Below are positions 25,160 to 34,816 of a DNA stretch of 64,000 bases, piece by piece. A program made the translations under genes and the position numbers. The number at the start of each line of letters is the position of its first letter. Within the stretch, counting starts at the first letter, position 1. Source of the DNA: Leptospira sp. GIMC2001 (lineage in GTDB: Bacteria; Spirochaetota; Leptospiria; Leptospirales; Leptospiraceae); the NCBI RefSeq assembly GCF_028462125.1, contig NZ_CP115468.1:896001-960000 (forward strand). Direction: 5' to 3'. Under the pieces are notes generated by a model, which made no database searches, was not told where the DNA came from, and worked only from the letters and a program-made list of their open reading frames with translations.

Positions 25160-27028
25160 TCAGAAAAAGTAGTAGTTGAGAAAGATTGCAACGCTCACCA
25201 TAAATCCAGAATAACAGAGATCGGATTTAATAAATTCCAAGTTGGATAGTTTGCGAGAATTTTTTGCATATAAGAAAAACCCTAAAAAACCCATTAGTCC
25301 TGCAATTAAAGCGTAGTTTTTTAGTGAAAAGTATTCGTGAATAATTGAATATTGATAGAGTAGCAGCAATGAACCTTGCACAAGTATATACTTTCCAATT
25401 GCAAGCCAAGGTAGATTCATGTTTTTGCCAGAAGAATTACTAAGATTTTCACTGTAAAAGTCAGGATCGATTTTGGAATCTCGATTTCTTCCAAAACTAG
25501 TTTTGATAGCAATTGCTGTGAATATAAAGATTAAAATTGTCAATGATTGTAGAAATACACGATGTAAAAAATTCAGGTGATATCCGAAAGAATTCAGTAG
25601 ATATGGGAAATAATTTATATTCTCCTTGTAAAGATATTCAATGCCATAACCAAGTATTGGTGACAAACAAAGAGTAAATATAGCAATTTTTGTATCGATT
25701 TTCTTCCAGAAAATACCTAAAGTAAAAACAATTACAATCCCCGGTGTAAAATAAGAACTTCTTGCGGAAATTTTCAGAAAGAAATTTCCACCTTCTTGCG
25801 GATTATGACTAAGCAAGGCGAGTATTGCCGATAGAAAAACCAAAATAATGACAACGATTCGTCCAAATCGAACCAACTCTTTGCCACTTGCTGTTTTACG
25901 GAAATATCTTTTGTAAACATCATATGAAAGTAATGTTGATGCAGAATTCATCATAGAATCGACCGACGAAAATGTTGCTGCAGTAAGCCCAACAAGAATT
26001 AGGCCTATAAATCCATAACCTGATGGAATTACAACTTGAACCAATTTCATAAACGCATCGTCCGGTTTTATTAAGGAAGATCCACCTTCTAGTCTTAGAT
26101 TGAACAAATGGAAAGCAGCAGCACCAGTTGCTATGGAGAAGAAAGGAATAGATAATTTGAGAAAGCAGGCAAACATGACTCCGACTTTTGCATCGAAGTC
26201 TGATTTTGCAGCTAGAGTTCTCTGCACCAAATATTGATTTGTTGTCCAATAAAACATATGAAGAATCAAGAGTCCTGTAAATGCTCCTGAGTACGGAATG
26301 TCCGGATGATTCGAAGGCAGAAATAGATGCATTTTTCTCTTGTTAGTATCAACCATGCTTTCCAGTTCCAATAGTCCAGACAGTCCTCCAATTTCAATTT
26401 CTGTGAAAGTAAAATAGGATATAATTACAGCCGCGAGTATGATTAGACCACTTTGCAAACTATCTGTGATTACAACCGTTGACATCCCACCAAAATAAGT
26501 GTAGGAGAGAAGTAAAATTGACAATATAAATAATCCTTCGGAATAACTCATCGGGAAAGGACTACCTGCAGAAAGGAATAAAATGGTTCTTGCTCCAATA
26601 TATAAAGATCCGACCATTTGTACAAGGATCAATGTGATCATAAGAATTGAATATATCAAGCGAACATGATGATTGTATCGAAGCTCCAAAAATTCTGAAA
26701 GAGTATAAATATTCAAGCTACGATAGAGGGGAATAAAAACATAACATAGAATAACAGCTGCAAAAATTGCCAGGATCTCAAAATTGCTCTGAGCAAAACC
26801 AACTGAGTAGCCAATACCTAGCATTCCTATAAGATGAGATGCATTGACATTGGTTCCAAAAATTGTACCACCAACCGTCCACCAACGAAGAGACCTTCCT
26901 GCCATAAAATAATCTTCGCTATTTCTTTTTTTGAGACCTATCCAGATACCGAGAGCAGGAATAGCAGATATGATAATAGCAAATACAAAAAAATCTAAAA
27001 AGCCAATTGATTGATAGATAGGATTCAC
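25160..27028 (-). CDS. Sodium:solute symporter family protein
   Basis: This 622-residue inner-membrane protein has about 14 hydrophobic helices. SSS (SLC5-like) features include the early DYFMAGRSLRWWTVGGTIFGTN region and the LVGLTAATFSSVDSMMNS helix that contributes to the sodium site. Substrate cannot be predicted; family members move sugars, inositol, amino acids and anions. It lies 10 bases after the ArsS gene on the same strand, so an arsenosugar-related substrate is conceivable. That is inference from position only. Confidence 0.85.
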   Translation of the reverse strand: MNPIYQSIGFLDFFVFAIIISAIPALGIWIGLKKRNSEDYFMAGRSLRWWTVGGTIFGTNVNASHLIGMLGIGYSVGFAQSNFEILAIFAAVILCYVFIPLYRSLNIYTLSEFLELRYNHHVRLIYSILMITLILVQMVGSLYIGARTILFLSAGSPFPMSYSEGLFILSILLLSYTYFGGMSTVVITDSLQSGLIILAAVIISYFTFTEIEIGGLSGLLELESMVDTNKRKMHLFLPSNHPDIPYSGAFTGLLILHMFYWTTNQYLVQRTLAAKSDFDAKVGVMFACFLKLSIPFFSIATGAAAFHLFNLRLEGGSSLIKPDDAFMKLVQVVIPSGYGFIGLILVGLTAATFSSVDSMMNSASTLLSYDVYKRYFRKTASGKELVRFGRIVVIILVFLSAILALLSHNPQEGGNFFLKISARSSYFTPGIVIVFTLGIFWKKIDTKIAIFTLCLSPILGYGIEYLYKENINYFPYLLNSFGYHLNFLHRVFLQSLTILIFIFTAIAIKTSFGRNRDSKIDPDFYSENLSNSSGKNMNLPWLAIGKYILVQGSLLLLYQYSIIHEYFSLKNYALIAGLMGFLGFFLYAKNSRKLSNLEFIKSDLCYSGFMVSVAIFLNYYFF

Positions 27029-27038
27029 AATCTAGCTC

Positions 27039-28046
27039 CTACGCTATTTCTCCACCGCAGCTTGAACCTGAACCAGCCGTGCAACCAAAGCAATGAGAAC
27101 TTGTAATAATCTTTCGAGATAGAAATGAATCTAAATCGAAATTTCTAATATGGGAATTTTCTTTAATTTTGAGATCTAACATTTGATTGAAATCACAGTC
27201 ATAGATAGATCCGTCGTATCCAACAGAAATTTGATTTCTGCACATGAGTCCTTCAATTGTGGCTGGATTGAATGCATTTACTAAAGCATCCATATAGAAT
27301 TCAAATTTATTGGAACGAATAAGGGCATTCAGAAATCTACTGATTGGCATATTGTTTATACAAAATAAATTATTGAAAACGATACCATGGTCATTTAGTA
27401 ATTTTGATTTGAATTCTTTCTCTAACTGCTTCTGTGAGGAACTTACAAATAATCCGCTAGGGTTATAGACTAGGTTCAATTTTAAATTAGGATCTATTCC
27501 ATATCCTAGGTCATTTAGTTTTTTTAGTGCGGTAATCGATTTGTTAAAAACACCATCTCCTCTTTGTTTGTCGGTGATAGATTGGGAGAAGAACGGAAGA
27601 GAACAGCACAATTCAATTGTATGTGAACTCAGGAACTTATAGAGATATTCGAATCCTTCTGTTTCTAGTATAGTTAGATTGCATCGATCAATAATATTTT
27701 TACTCTGATCGCTCAATTGTTCAACTAAATACCGGAAATGCTGATTTCCTTCGGGAGCGCCACCTGTAATGTCGACTGTGTGAATTGTATCAATTTTTCT
27801 AATAACGTCTAGGCAGAAATCAACTGTTTCTTTATCCATCATTTCTGTTCGAATTGGTGAAGCATCAACGTGGCAATGATGACAAGCTTGATTGCACCAT
27901 TTTCCTAGATTGACTTGGAAAATTTCGAGCATCTTAGGCGTCAATCCTTGATTATGTGATGGATCATGATGTAAAAAACTATCAAATGTTTTGGGATAGG
28001 ACTCTAAGATATCCCATTGTTTGGTTGAAGAAGAAATATTAACCAT
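27039..28046 (-). CDS. arsS: Arsenosugar biosynthesis radical SAM protein ArsS
   Basis: This 335-residue radical SAM protein has a cluster motif CNQACHHC (C51, C55, C58), the GGAPE SAM-binding segment and a C-terminal domain of the DUF3641 type with many cysteines (CRNQ, CDFN, CFGC, CGGE), likely binding extra Fe-S clusters. This is the architecture of ArsS, proposed to transfer the deoxyadenosyl group to dimethylarsenite during oxo-arsenosugar formation. The CMD/peroxidase-like gene found beside arsS in other bacteria is directly upstream. ArsM is not in the window. Confidence 0.88.
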   Translation of the reverse strand: MVNISSSTKQWDILESYPKTFDSFLHHDPSHNQGLTPKMLEIFQVNLGKWCNQACHHCHVDASPIRTEMMDKETVDFCLDVIRKIDTIHTVDITGGAPEGNQHFRYLVEQLSDQSKNIIDRCNLTILETEGFEYLYKFLSSHTIELCCSLPFFSQSITDKQRGDGVFNKSITALKKLNDLGYGIDPNLKLNLVYNPSGLFVSSSQKQLEKEFKSKLLNDHGIVFNNLFCINNMPISRFLNALIRSNKFEFYMDALVNAFNPATIEGLMCRNQISVGYDGSIYDCDFNQMLDLKIKENSHIRNFDLDSFLSRKIITSSHCFGCTAGSGSSCGGEIA

Positions 28047-28110
28047 TATAGATTTATTTTATACCAATAAATTGTGAAACTAACTGAGTTATAGTAATAA
28101 ACGATTGATG

Positions 28111-28443
28111 CTATATGCTCAATTCATCAATTTTGTTATTCATTTGAATGCCATGTACAAGGTTGATCCCAGCTGCAATGGCCGCTGCAACATGGACTGC
28201 CTCATTCATTTGATTCTCATCGGCACCTTTTTGCAAAGATGTTGTTGTGTATGAGTCAATGCAGTAGGGACATTTCAATGCGTGCGAGACGGCAAGTGCA
28301 ATTAGGGATTTCTCTCTTTCTGTTAGGGCTCCGTCAGCCATTACAGATCCGTAATACGAGAAAAATTTTTCTGCAAGATCTGGATTGACCCGACCAATTT
28401 CTGAGAATCTACCAAGATCAGCGGAATTGTAATAGCTACTCAT
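28111..28443 (-). CDS. Arsenosugar-associated carboxymuconolactone decarboxylase/AhpD-like protein
   Basis: This 110-residue AhpD-like alpha-helical protein has the redox CxxC pair C58/C61 in KCPYCID and a conserved downstream EAVHVAAAIAAG helix. Its sequence matches the small peroxidase-like subfamily that accompanies arsS genes. It probably has thiol-disulfide or peroxidase-type activity, but its step in arsenosugar biosynthesis is not established. It is the first gene of the minus-strand run and has a candidate promoter at 28463-28491. Confidence 0.85.
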   Translation of the reverse strand: MSSYYNSADLGRFSEIGRVNPDLAEKFFSYYGSVMADGALTEREKSLIALAVSHALKCPYCIDSYTTTSLQKGADENQMNEAVHVAAAIAAGINLVHGIQMNNKIDELSI

Positions 28444-28462
28444 TTCTTAACCTCATAATGAT

Positions 28463-28491
28463 AGACTAAAAATGCTGAATCGTGATGTCAA
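28463..28491 (-). promoter_or_regulatory. Candidate promoter of the arsenosugar gene run
   Basis: Read on the minus strand, TTGACA (28491-28486) is followed after 17 bases by TAGTCT (28468-28463), about 20 bases before the CMD-family start codon. The -35 is perfect but the -10 is weak. The site lies in the divergent gap shared with the glycosyltransferase gene. Confidence 0.4.
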
Positions 28492-28533
28492 TATAACTTG
28501 ATTAATAGAAAAAAGATCTTTGATATAAGAATA

Positions 28534-29163
28534 ATGAATAATCTAAATCTTATCGTTTTTGCAAAACACCCCCAGCTCGGAAAAGTAAAAACTCGACTCG
28601 CAGTCGATTTGGGTGAGGATCAAGCATTATCTATTTATTTACAACTTTTGCAATATACTAAAGATCTAGCAAAATCCAATTATTGGAATACATATTGGTT
28701 CTGGGATGAAAAGATAGATAACAACTATTCTCTTCCCAATAATTTCCAAGTGAGATTTCAATCCAAAGGAAATTTGGGTGCGAGAATGAGTTCAGCATTT
28801 GAAGAAATCTTCAATCTTGAAACAAGAATCATATCATCTCATTCAAAAATCTGTATCATTGGTTCCGATTGTCCAGATCTCAGTCCTAAGATTGTTTTGA
28901 GTGCATTCGAATTTTTGGATAAATCTGATTTTGTAATTGGACCATCACGCGATGGCGGATACTATTTGCTTGGGATGCGAGAATTTTCAGAAACAATTTT
29001 CCAATCAATTGATTGGAGTACTGACAAAGTGTTGGATCAGACAATCGAAAGAATTGCATCAATGGGAAAAACGTACAAGCTACTCGAAATGTTAATTGAT
29101 ATTGATACGGCGAAAGATTGGCAAGAATTTTCTAAATTGACAAAAACCCAAACAAATCCATAG
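28534..29163 (+). CDS. TIGR04282/DUF2064 arsenosugar-associated glycosyltransferase
   Basis: This roughly 209-residue GT-A-like protein has the DUF2064 pattern: LIVFAKHPQLGKVKTRLA at the N-terminus, CIIGSDCPDLSP with the metal-binding Asp pair, and GPSRDGGYYLLGM. This family (rSAM/selenodomain-associated transferase 1) is repeatedly found beside arsS and is named as an arsenosugar-biosynthesis glycosyltransferase. It is divergent from the arsS run, so the locus is probably one functional unit. ATG 28534 starts the conserved core; a TTG at 28498 is possible but lacks support. Confidence 0.85.
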   Translation: MNNLNLIVFAKHPQLGKVKTRLAVDLGEDQALSIYLQLLQYTKDLAKSNYWNTYWFWDEKIDNNYSLPNNFQVRFQSKGNLGARMSSAFEEIFNLETRIISSHSKICIIGSDCPDLSPKIVLSAFEFLDKSDFVIGPSRDGGYYLLGMREFSETIFQSIDWSTDKVLDQTIERIASMGKTYKLLEMLIDIDTAKDWQEFSKLTKTQTNP

Positions 29164-29170
29164 TATAGCA

Positions 29171-30352
29171 ATGATCCAAGCAACAAATACTAAACATTAT
29201 GATCTTTTCAATCCTACTTCCGAACATCTTGAACTTCGCGAGATGGTGGCAAAATTTGCTGAACGAGAAATGGACACCCAAGCAGTTCATCATGATGAAA
29301 ATGAAAGTTTTAATATCGATTTGTTCAAAAGATTGGGATCAGAAATTGGAATATTTGGAATTACAGTTCCCGAAGCAGATGGTGGCTTAGGAATGGATCC
29401 GGTTGCAAGCGTGATTGTACATGAGGAAATGTCTAGATTCGATCCAGCGTTCACACTCTCATATCTTGCCCACGAAGTTTTATTTGTCAATAATTTCTAT
29501 TATAGCTCAAACGCCGAACAGCAATCCAGGTATTTATCTAAAGTGATAAGTGGAGAATGGATTGGCGGAATGGGAATGACTGAACCTGGAGCTGGAACGG
29601 ATGTTCTTGGAATGTCTACTATTGCAAAGAAGAAAGGCAATAAATATATTCTGAATGGAACAAAGCAATATATCACCAATGGCAATATCGCCTCAGCATT
29701 TATCATTTATGCAAAGTTAGACTCTCTTGATAACCGTAAGATGACATCCTTCGTTGTGGAATCTAGTTATCCTGGTTTTAGTGTTGGTAAAAAAGAAGAA
29801 AAAATGGGAATGCGTGGATCTCCTACTACGCAATTGATTTTCGAAGATTGTGTTGTCCCTGAAGAAAATCTTCTAGGTAATGATAACGGAGCAATTACTC
29901 ATATGATGAGAAATTTAGAGATCGAAAGGGTTACTCTTGCTGCTCAGAGTTTAGGGATCGCAAGACGCTGTGTTGATGTGATGTGTGATTATACTATGAA
30001 GTATCGTGAGGCGTTTGGTAAAAAATTAATTGAGTTCGGTCAAGTTCAGAGAATGGTAGCTGAGTCCTATGCAGATTTAGCTGCTGCAAGAGCATTGGTA
30101 TATCAGGTTGCAGGAGATTTGGATCCCGATAAGAGATCCTCTCTCGGTGCTGCAAGTGCTAAGCTTGTTGCAACGCAAATGGCAGAGAGGGTATCGAGAA
30201 ATGCGATCCAAGTATTGGGTGGCTACGGTTATTGCCGTGAATATCCAGTAGAAAGGTTACATAGGGATTCTATTCTTCTATCCATTGGTGGTGGAACCAA
30301 TGAAGCAATGCAAAAGAATATTACAGCTGATTTAAAAAGAATGTACAATTGA
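29171..30352 (+). CDS. Acyl-CoA dehydrogenase
   Basis: This 393-residue flavoenzyme has the standard ACAD order: helical N-terminus, beta domain with MGMTEPGAGTDVLGM and the KQYITNG flavin segment, then the C-terminal helical domain with VLGGYGYCREYPVERLHRD. The usual catalytic Glu of the YEGT motif is missing (SIGGGTNEAMQ). A Glu in NLEIERVTLA occupies the place used by isovaleryl-CoA dehydrogenase, suggesting a branched-chain substrate. It follows the glycosyltransferase gene by 7 bases, possibly by chance readthrough. Confidence 0.92.
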   Translation: MIQATNTKHYDLFNPTSEHLELREMVAKFAEREMDTQAVHHDENESFNIDLFKRLGSEIGIFGITVPEADGGLGMDPVASVIVHEEMSRFDPAFTLSYLAHEVLFVNNFYYSSNAEQQSRYLSKVISGEWIGGMGMTEPGAGTDVLGMSTIAKKKGNKYILNGTKQYITNGNIASAFIIYAKLDSLDNRKMTSFVVESSYPGFSVGKKEEKMGMRGSPTTQLIFEDCVVPEENLLGNDNGAITHMMRNLEIERVTLAAQSLGIARRCVDVMCDYTMKYREAFGKKLIEFGQVQRMVAESYADLAAARALVYQVAGDLDPDKRSSLGAASAKLVATQMAERVSRNAIQVLGGYGYCREYPVERLHRDSILLSIGGGTNEAMQKNITADLKRMYN

Positions 30353-30491
30353 TCTTTTTTTATTGTAACATTGATACCTTGTAATATTAGGAAATTTTTT
30401 CTTTTGTGCTAAAAAGATGGCATTTTGTGACTAGAATTGATTGCAAATGATAATAACGACCAATTTTCAATTAAATGTTTGCTAATTTAGA

Positions 30492-30519
30492 TTGACATAA
30501 TAGTTACAAAATGTACTAT
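30492..30519 (+). promoter_or_regulatory. Candidate promoter of the 553-residue orphan gene
   Basis: TTGACA (30492-30497), a 16-base spacer and TACTAT (30514-30519) lie 37 bases before the ATG. The surrounding 203-base gap (30353-30555) holds no gene. Confidence 0.45.
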
Positions 30520-30555
30520 CAATAAAGTCATTTTTGATGATGACTCCTATCAATT

Positions 30556-32217
30556 ATGACCCCTACCAATTCTAGTATTTTAGAGTTCCCAGACCTACAT
30601 TTAATATTCCAGAAAGAGGCATCCTACACAAATTTGGAACCTCAGACTCGCTTTCGCGGAAGCCGAAGCTATATGATGGGGGATCGCGCTTCTAAAGTAT
30701 ATTCAGATATTCTAAGTAAATCAGCAATGATTCTACCTAAGAATATTGGATTATATACAATTGATGAGTCACTAACAGAAATTAACTGTAGAGCTGAAAT
30801 TATATCTCTCATAAGTGAGAAATTAATTCAGCAACTTTTTTATCTAACATTCAACACGAGCACTGAGAATCTGGAAATCCAGATGGTTCTTGTCGCTGGC
30901 AATAAACCGAGAACCACTTGGGAAGTTTTGTTGCGTAGATCATTGAATGCAATTTCTCTCTATTCGATAAAGCATCAGATTTTAGATCATAAAAAACTAA
31001 ACCGTATATTCTGTATTTATCATTCCATGGATCATACTTCCATTGATCACAGACATTTCCCGGAACTTCCAATTCTAGATAATGTTATCGGATTGCCTCA
31101 CGTTCCGATAGATGTTATGAAGAGAGATTTTTTCAATACCATGAAAGCGAGCCTAGATTCAGACAGTCGCTTCATATATGCCGAAGGGATTGGATTCTTT
31201 TTTCTTCCAGATAACATTATAACTGAGTTCATTCCGTACTTAAGTAGGAAATTTGATTCAGAAGTCATGCCAGAACTCAAATCTTGCTTAGAAGATTGGG
31301 AAGAAGATTTTCGTCATGATGTGAAAGTTTTTTTTACATCCAAGCCACAGGTGAAGCCAAATTCTGTCTCTGCAATTGATGAATTTGTTCTTAAGGCAAG
31401 TTTTATTGATTCCAAAAAGGAACACTTAAAGGATGAGAAGAAACTTTGGATAACTAACTTTCTTGTATCCATTGCGTTTAAATTGAAGCTATTTAGATCC
31501 AAAAAAATTACAACGAATGCTTCCAGGGCAATTGATGTAATCAAGAAGAAGATTGGTGATGGAAACGATATATTTTCACGAATTCTAAAAATTGAAATTG
31601 ATGATGAACTTCTAGGTGGCGATGTACTGGACCATTTGTATACAGATCCAGATATTTTGCATACAACTTGGTATAGTAAGAAAGGACTTCACGTTCTTTT
31701 TGTTAAGAAAGATGTGAAGAATGTGATTGATTTATTTAGAATATTATCATCTTCTTACGTAGGCTATGAACTTGCAATTCATTTAGACAAAGTATTGGAG
31801 GACAATAAGAAATTTAAAAACTTATTGGTTCTCGATTCAGAATATAGAAAGAATCGAACGCTTGCCTTGTTTGCATCCTTTTCTTCGCAAATGCGTTGGT
31901 ACCATAAGATATTTTATTTTTTCAAGATGAGTAATCTTTTGGAAGAAGCAGTAGAAAATTGTCGAAGCAAAATCATTTTGGATCAATTGAACTTAAGGCT
32001 GCTATTTCAAGAAAAAACCACACAATCCACTTTGGATAAAGTAGATACTTTTATGAAGCTTTTCCAAACAACTACGGATCAAGCCAAAATGGATTTTCTA
32101 AAAGATGCAAAAGCTGAAGCTAAAATTCTCTACGGAACCCATGCGACCATAGAACAAATTCATAAGTTACTTCCGAATTTTACCATCGATGAGATAAAAC
32201 AATTGATCGAAAAATAA
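30556..32217 (+). CDS. Large hypothetical protein, no recognised domain
   Basis: This 553-residue soluble-looking protein has no signal peptide or convincing transmembrane helix. The middle (about 230-330) is charged and helical, and the C-terminal about 110 residues are Lys/Glu-rich helices ending in a short TIDEIKQLIEK. I do not recognise a family or catalytic motif. It has a plausible own promoter and is followed after 39 bases by an FAD oxidoreductase gene. A second ATG just upstream (30539) is in another frame. Confidence 0.65.
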   Translation: MTPTNSSILEFPDLHLIFQKEASYTNLEPQTRFRGSRSYMMGDRASKVYSDILSKSAMILPKNIGLYTIDESLTEINCRAEIISLISEKLIQQLFYLTFNTSTENLEIQMVLVAGNKPRTTWEVLLRRSLNAISLYSIKHQILDHKKLNRIFCIYHSMDHTSIDHRHFPELPILDNVIGLPHVPIDVMKRDFFNTMKASLDSDSRFIYAEGIGFFFLPDNIITEFIPYLSRKFDSEVMPELKSCLEDWEEDFRHDVKVFFTSKPQVKPNSVSAIDEFVLKASFIDSKKEHLKDEKKLWITNFLVSIAFKLKLFRSKKITTNASRAIDVIKKKIGDGNDIFSRILKIEIDDELLGGDVLDHLYTDPDILHTTWYSKKGLHVLFVKKDVKNVIDLFRILSSSYVGYELAIHLDKVLEDNKKFKNLLVLDSEYRKNRTLALFASFSSQMRWYHKIFYFFKMSNLLEEAVENCRSKIILDQLNLRLLFQEKTTQSTLDKVDTFMKLFQTTTDQAKMDFLKDAKAEAKILYGTHATIEQIHKLLPNFTIDEIKQLIEK

Positions 32218-32256
32218 GCCGTTAAAACGTAAGTTTTACAATGAGCTTTGTTTTTT

Positions 32257-33825
32257 ATGAATAATCAAAAATTTGATACGATCGTCATAGGATCAGGACT
32301 TGGTGCACTATCATATGCAGCAATTCGTACGTCCAAAGGATCTAAAATTTTGGTTCTTGAAAAAGCAAATGAGCCAGGAGGATGTGCTTCTTCTTATACC
32401 AAGGATGGGTATCGATTTGAAGCGGGTGCAACTACTTTGGTTGGATTTGAAAAAAATCTACCATTGCAGCGTTTATTCCAAGAACTAAAAGTAGATATCT
32501 CAGCGCTTCCGCTTAGAATGCTCAACCCGGCAATGAGAGTTTATCTTCATGATAGTATTTCTTTGTCAAGAAATTCCGATCGTAAACAATTTGTCCAAGA
32601 ATGCATTTCGAAATTTGGGGAAGAGAAAGCACAAAAACGTTTTTGGAAATTGATTTTCTATTTGGCAGATCAAGTCTGGAATGTGTCCGCTCGATTTGTT
32701 CATTTTCCTCCTAGGTCAGGACTTGATTGGATAAGGTTATTGTTTCAATTCAAGATCAAAGATATTGTAATATTCGGATTTTCTTTATTGTCCATGGCAA
32801 CTTTACTAAGGTTACCTGGATTTCCACGTTCCAATCGGTTCCAAAAGTTTTTGGACGAGCAATTACTTATTACGGTTCAAACAAAATCGGATGGCTCACC
32901 TGTAACTATGGGTGCCGCAGGAATCACCTATGCTCATTTAAAAAATTACTATTTAGATAACGGTATTGGAAGCCTTGCAAAATTCCTGGTTGAATATATT
33001 CGGAACAATCAAGGAGAAGTCCATCTATTAGAAGAAGTAACATCGATTGATATACTGACGGCCGAAAGAAAGCCAATATTCTCAAATCCATTTATTAAAA
33101 ATGAAACTAAATACTCAATAGCAACCAGACGAAATAAAGTATATGAATCCAAGGAATTGGTAAGTGGAATTCCCATTTGGAATATAGAAAAATTACTGGA
33201 TTCACCTTCCCAATCTAGTTCAACAATCATTTCGAAATTGAAACGAGAGATTCAGAAGAGATCTAATGCTTTCTCCAAAGGCATTTGGGGAGCATTTAAC
33301 ATAGCAATGGTGGTACAAGATTTTTTGGTTGATGATCCGAATATTCATTTCCAATTTCATTTAGATTCAAAACTTCCGCATGGTTGTGGAGATTCGATTT
33401 TTATTTCAGTCTCCCATTCTGAAGACAAAACAAGATGCAATATTGGACAACGTGTTCTTGCCATTTCTACTCATGTGGAAAATCCTCATCTTTGGTCGAG
33501 AAAAGATGAAGATTACAAAAGTCGTAAATTAGAAATTACAGAAGCGGTTATCCAATTTTTGGAATCCCATTGGCAAGGATTTGATCGTAAAAAAATTCTT
33601 TATCAGAATTCTGCCTCTCCTGCTAGTTGGGTTACATGGACTGGTCGCAGCCAAGGACGTGTTGGAGGAATTCCTGCTTCCTATTTTTTCAATCCATTTC
33701 GTTTTCCAAGTTCTTTTCTCAAGTCAGTAAATGGTTTTTATTTACTAGGTGACACTGTTTATCCAGGGCAGGGAATTCCTGCGGTTGTTCTTGGTGCACT
33801 GAATCTTTCGAAGAGATTGTCTTGA
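32257..33825 (+). CDS. FAD-dependent phytoene-desaturase/CrtISO-like oxidoreductase
   Basis: This roughly 522-residue protein begins with the Rossmann dinucleotide motif IVIGSGLGALSYAAI and then LEKANEPGGCASS. Its C-terminal FAD contact is in the form LLGDTVYPGQGIPAVVLGALN. This layout is shared by carotenoid desaturases, carotenoid isomerases and retinol saturases. No other carotenoid gene (crtB, crtE) is near, so substrate is uncertain. ATG 32257 is preferred to a TTG nine bases upstream. It may be co-transcribed with thrB 33 bases downstream. Confidence 0.82.
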   Translation: MNNQKFDTIVIGSGLGALSYAAIRTSKGSKILVLEKANEPGGCASSYTKDGYRFEAGATTLVGFEKNLPLQRLFQELKVDISALPLRMLNPAMRVYLHDSISLSRNSDRKQFVQECISKFGEEKAQKRFWKLIFYLADQVWNVSARFVHFPPRSGLDWIRLLFQFKIKDIVIFGFSLLSMATLLRLPGFPRSNRFQKFLDEQLLITVQTKSDGSPVTMGAAGITYAHLKNYYLDNGIGSLAKFLVEYIRNNQGEVHLLEEVTSIDILTAERKPIFSNPFIKNETKYSIATRRNKVYESKELVSGIPIWNIEKLLDSPSQSSSTIISKLKREIQKRSNAFSKGIWGAFNIAMVVQDFLVDDPNIHFQFHLDSKLPHGCGDSIFISVSHSEDKTRCNIGQRVLAISTHVENPHLWSRKDEDYKSRKLEITEAVIQFLESHWQGFDRKKILYQNSASPASWVTWTGRSQGRVGGIPASYFFNPFRFPSSFLKSVNGFYLLGDTVYPGQGIPAVVLGALNLSKRLS

Positions 33826-33858
33826 TTCCAGACCTCCAGAATAATACCATGTCAGGGA

Positions 33859-34815
33859 ATGGGCTTGCCTAAATCTATCACCATATCAGTTCCAGGAACA
33901 TCCGCAAATTTGGGTCCTGGATTTGATATTTTGGGACTTGCATTAAAAGTTTATAATGAATTCAAATTTTATTTTGATCCATCAATTGGATATTCTGCTA
34001 CCCTCAAGAATGGGCAAGCACTTCCATTCTCGGAATCCGATGACTTAGTATATTCAGCTTACAAGAATTATTTTAAAATATTTTTGCCGAATATTTCTTA
34101 TCCAACCTATCAATGTAAAATGGAATTAGACCTACCAATGAAAGGAGGATTGGGTTCTAGTGCTTCTGCAGTTGTTGCGGGTTTCTGTCTTGCAAGGGAA
34201 ATACATAAAGATTTATATGCGAACCAACCGATTCCTTCCGAAGCAAGGTTTTTGTATGAGCTTGCTATGCTTGAAGGACATCCTGACAACACAAGCCCAG
34301 CTTACCTTGGTGGATTTGTGCTATCATACTTTGATAAACGAGGACATATAAGCTATTATAAGAAAAAATTTCCCAACAGTGTTGCTATATTTGCTCTAAC
34401 ACCTAATACAGAAGTATCAACTCATGAGAGCAGAAAAGTTCTTCCATCAACGTATTCTGTGGATGATGTAATTTTTAACATGACTCGAATTGCAACCTGG
34501 ATTCAATTCTTCGAAACTAGAAGATTCTCAGATCTGCAACTTGCTTTGCAGGACAGAGTTCACACACCTTATCGTGTTCCGCATATTTCTGGACTGAGAG
34601 AGATAATTGCCATAGCAGAAAGAAAGCAAATGGCAACCTGTTTATCGGGATCTGGACCTACATTACTAATTTTTATGGAACGCAAAAAGGTAAAAAGTTT
34701 GGAAAAAGCCTTTGGACTCGAAGTAGCAGAGGTAATGAAGAATTTGGGAGTATCCTATAAACTATCTCGAATGCAAACAGATACAATCGGCGTAAAGATT
34801 GTTAAGCAAAGGTAA
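33859..34815 (+). CDS. thrB: Homoserine kinase
   Basis: This 318-residue GHMP kinase phosphorylates homoserine in threonine synthesis. It has the N-terminal VPGTSANLGPGFDILGLAL motif typical of ThrB, the ATP-binding PMKGGLGSSASAVVAG, EGHPDNTSPAYLGG, and the C-terminal CLSGSGPTLL glycine-rich motif. Length is normal. The other threonine genes (thrA, thrC) are not in the window. Confidence 0.93.
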   Translation: MGLPKSITISVPGTSANLGPGFDILGLALKVYNEFKFYFDPSIGYSATLKNGQALPFSESDDLVYSAYKNYFKIFLPNISYPTYQCKMELDLPMKGGLGSSASAVVAGFCLAREIHKDLYANQPIPSEARFLYELAMLEGHPDNTSPAYLGGFVLSYFDKRGHISYYKKKFPNSVAIFALTPNTEVSTHESRKVLPSTYSVDDVIFNMTRIATWIQFFETRRFSDLQLALQDRVHTPYRVPHISGLREIIAIAERKQMATCLSGSGPTLLIFMERKKVKSLEKAFGLEVAEVMKNLGVSYKLSRMQTDTIGVKIVKQR

Positions 34816-34816
34816 A

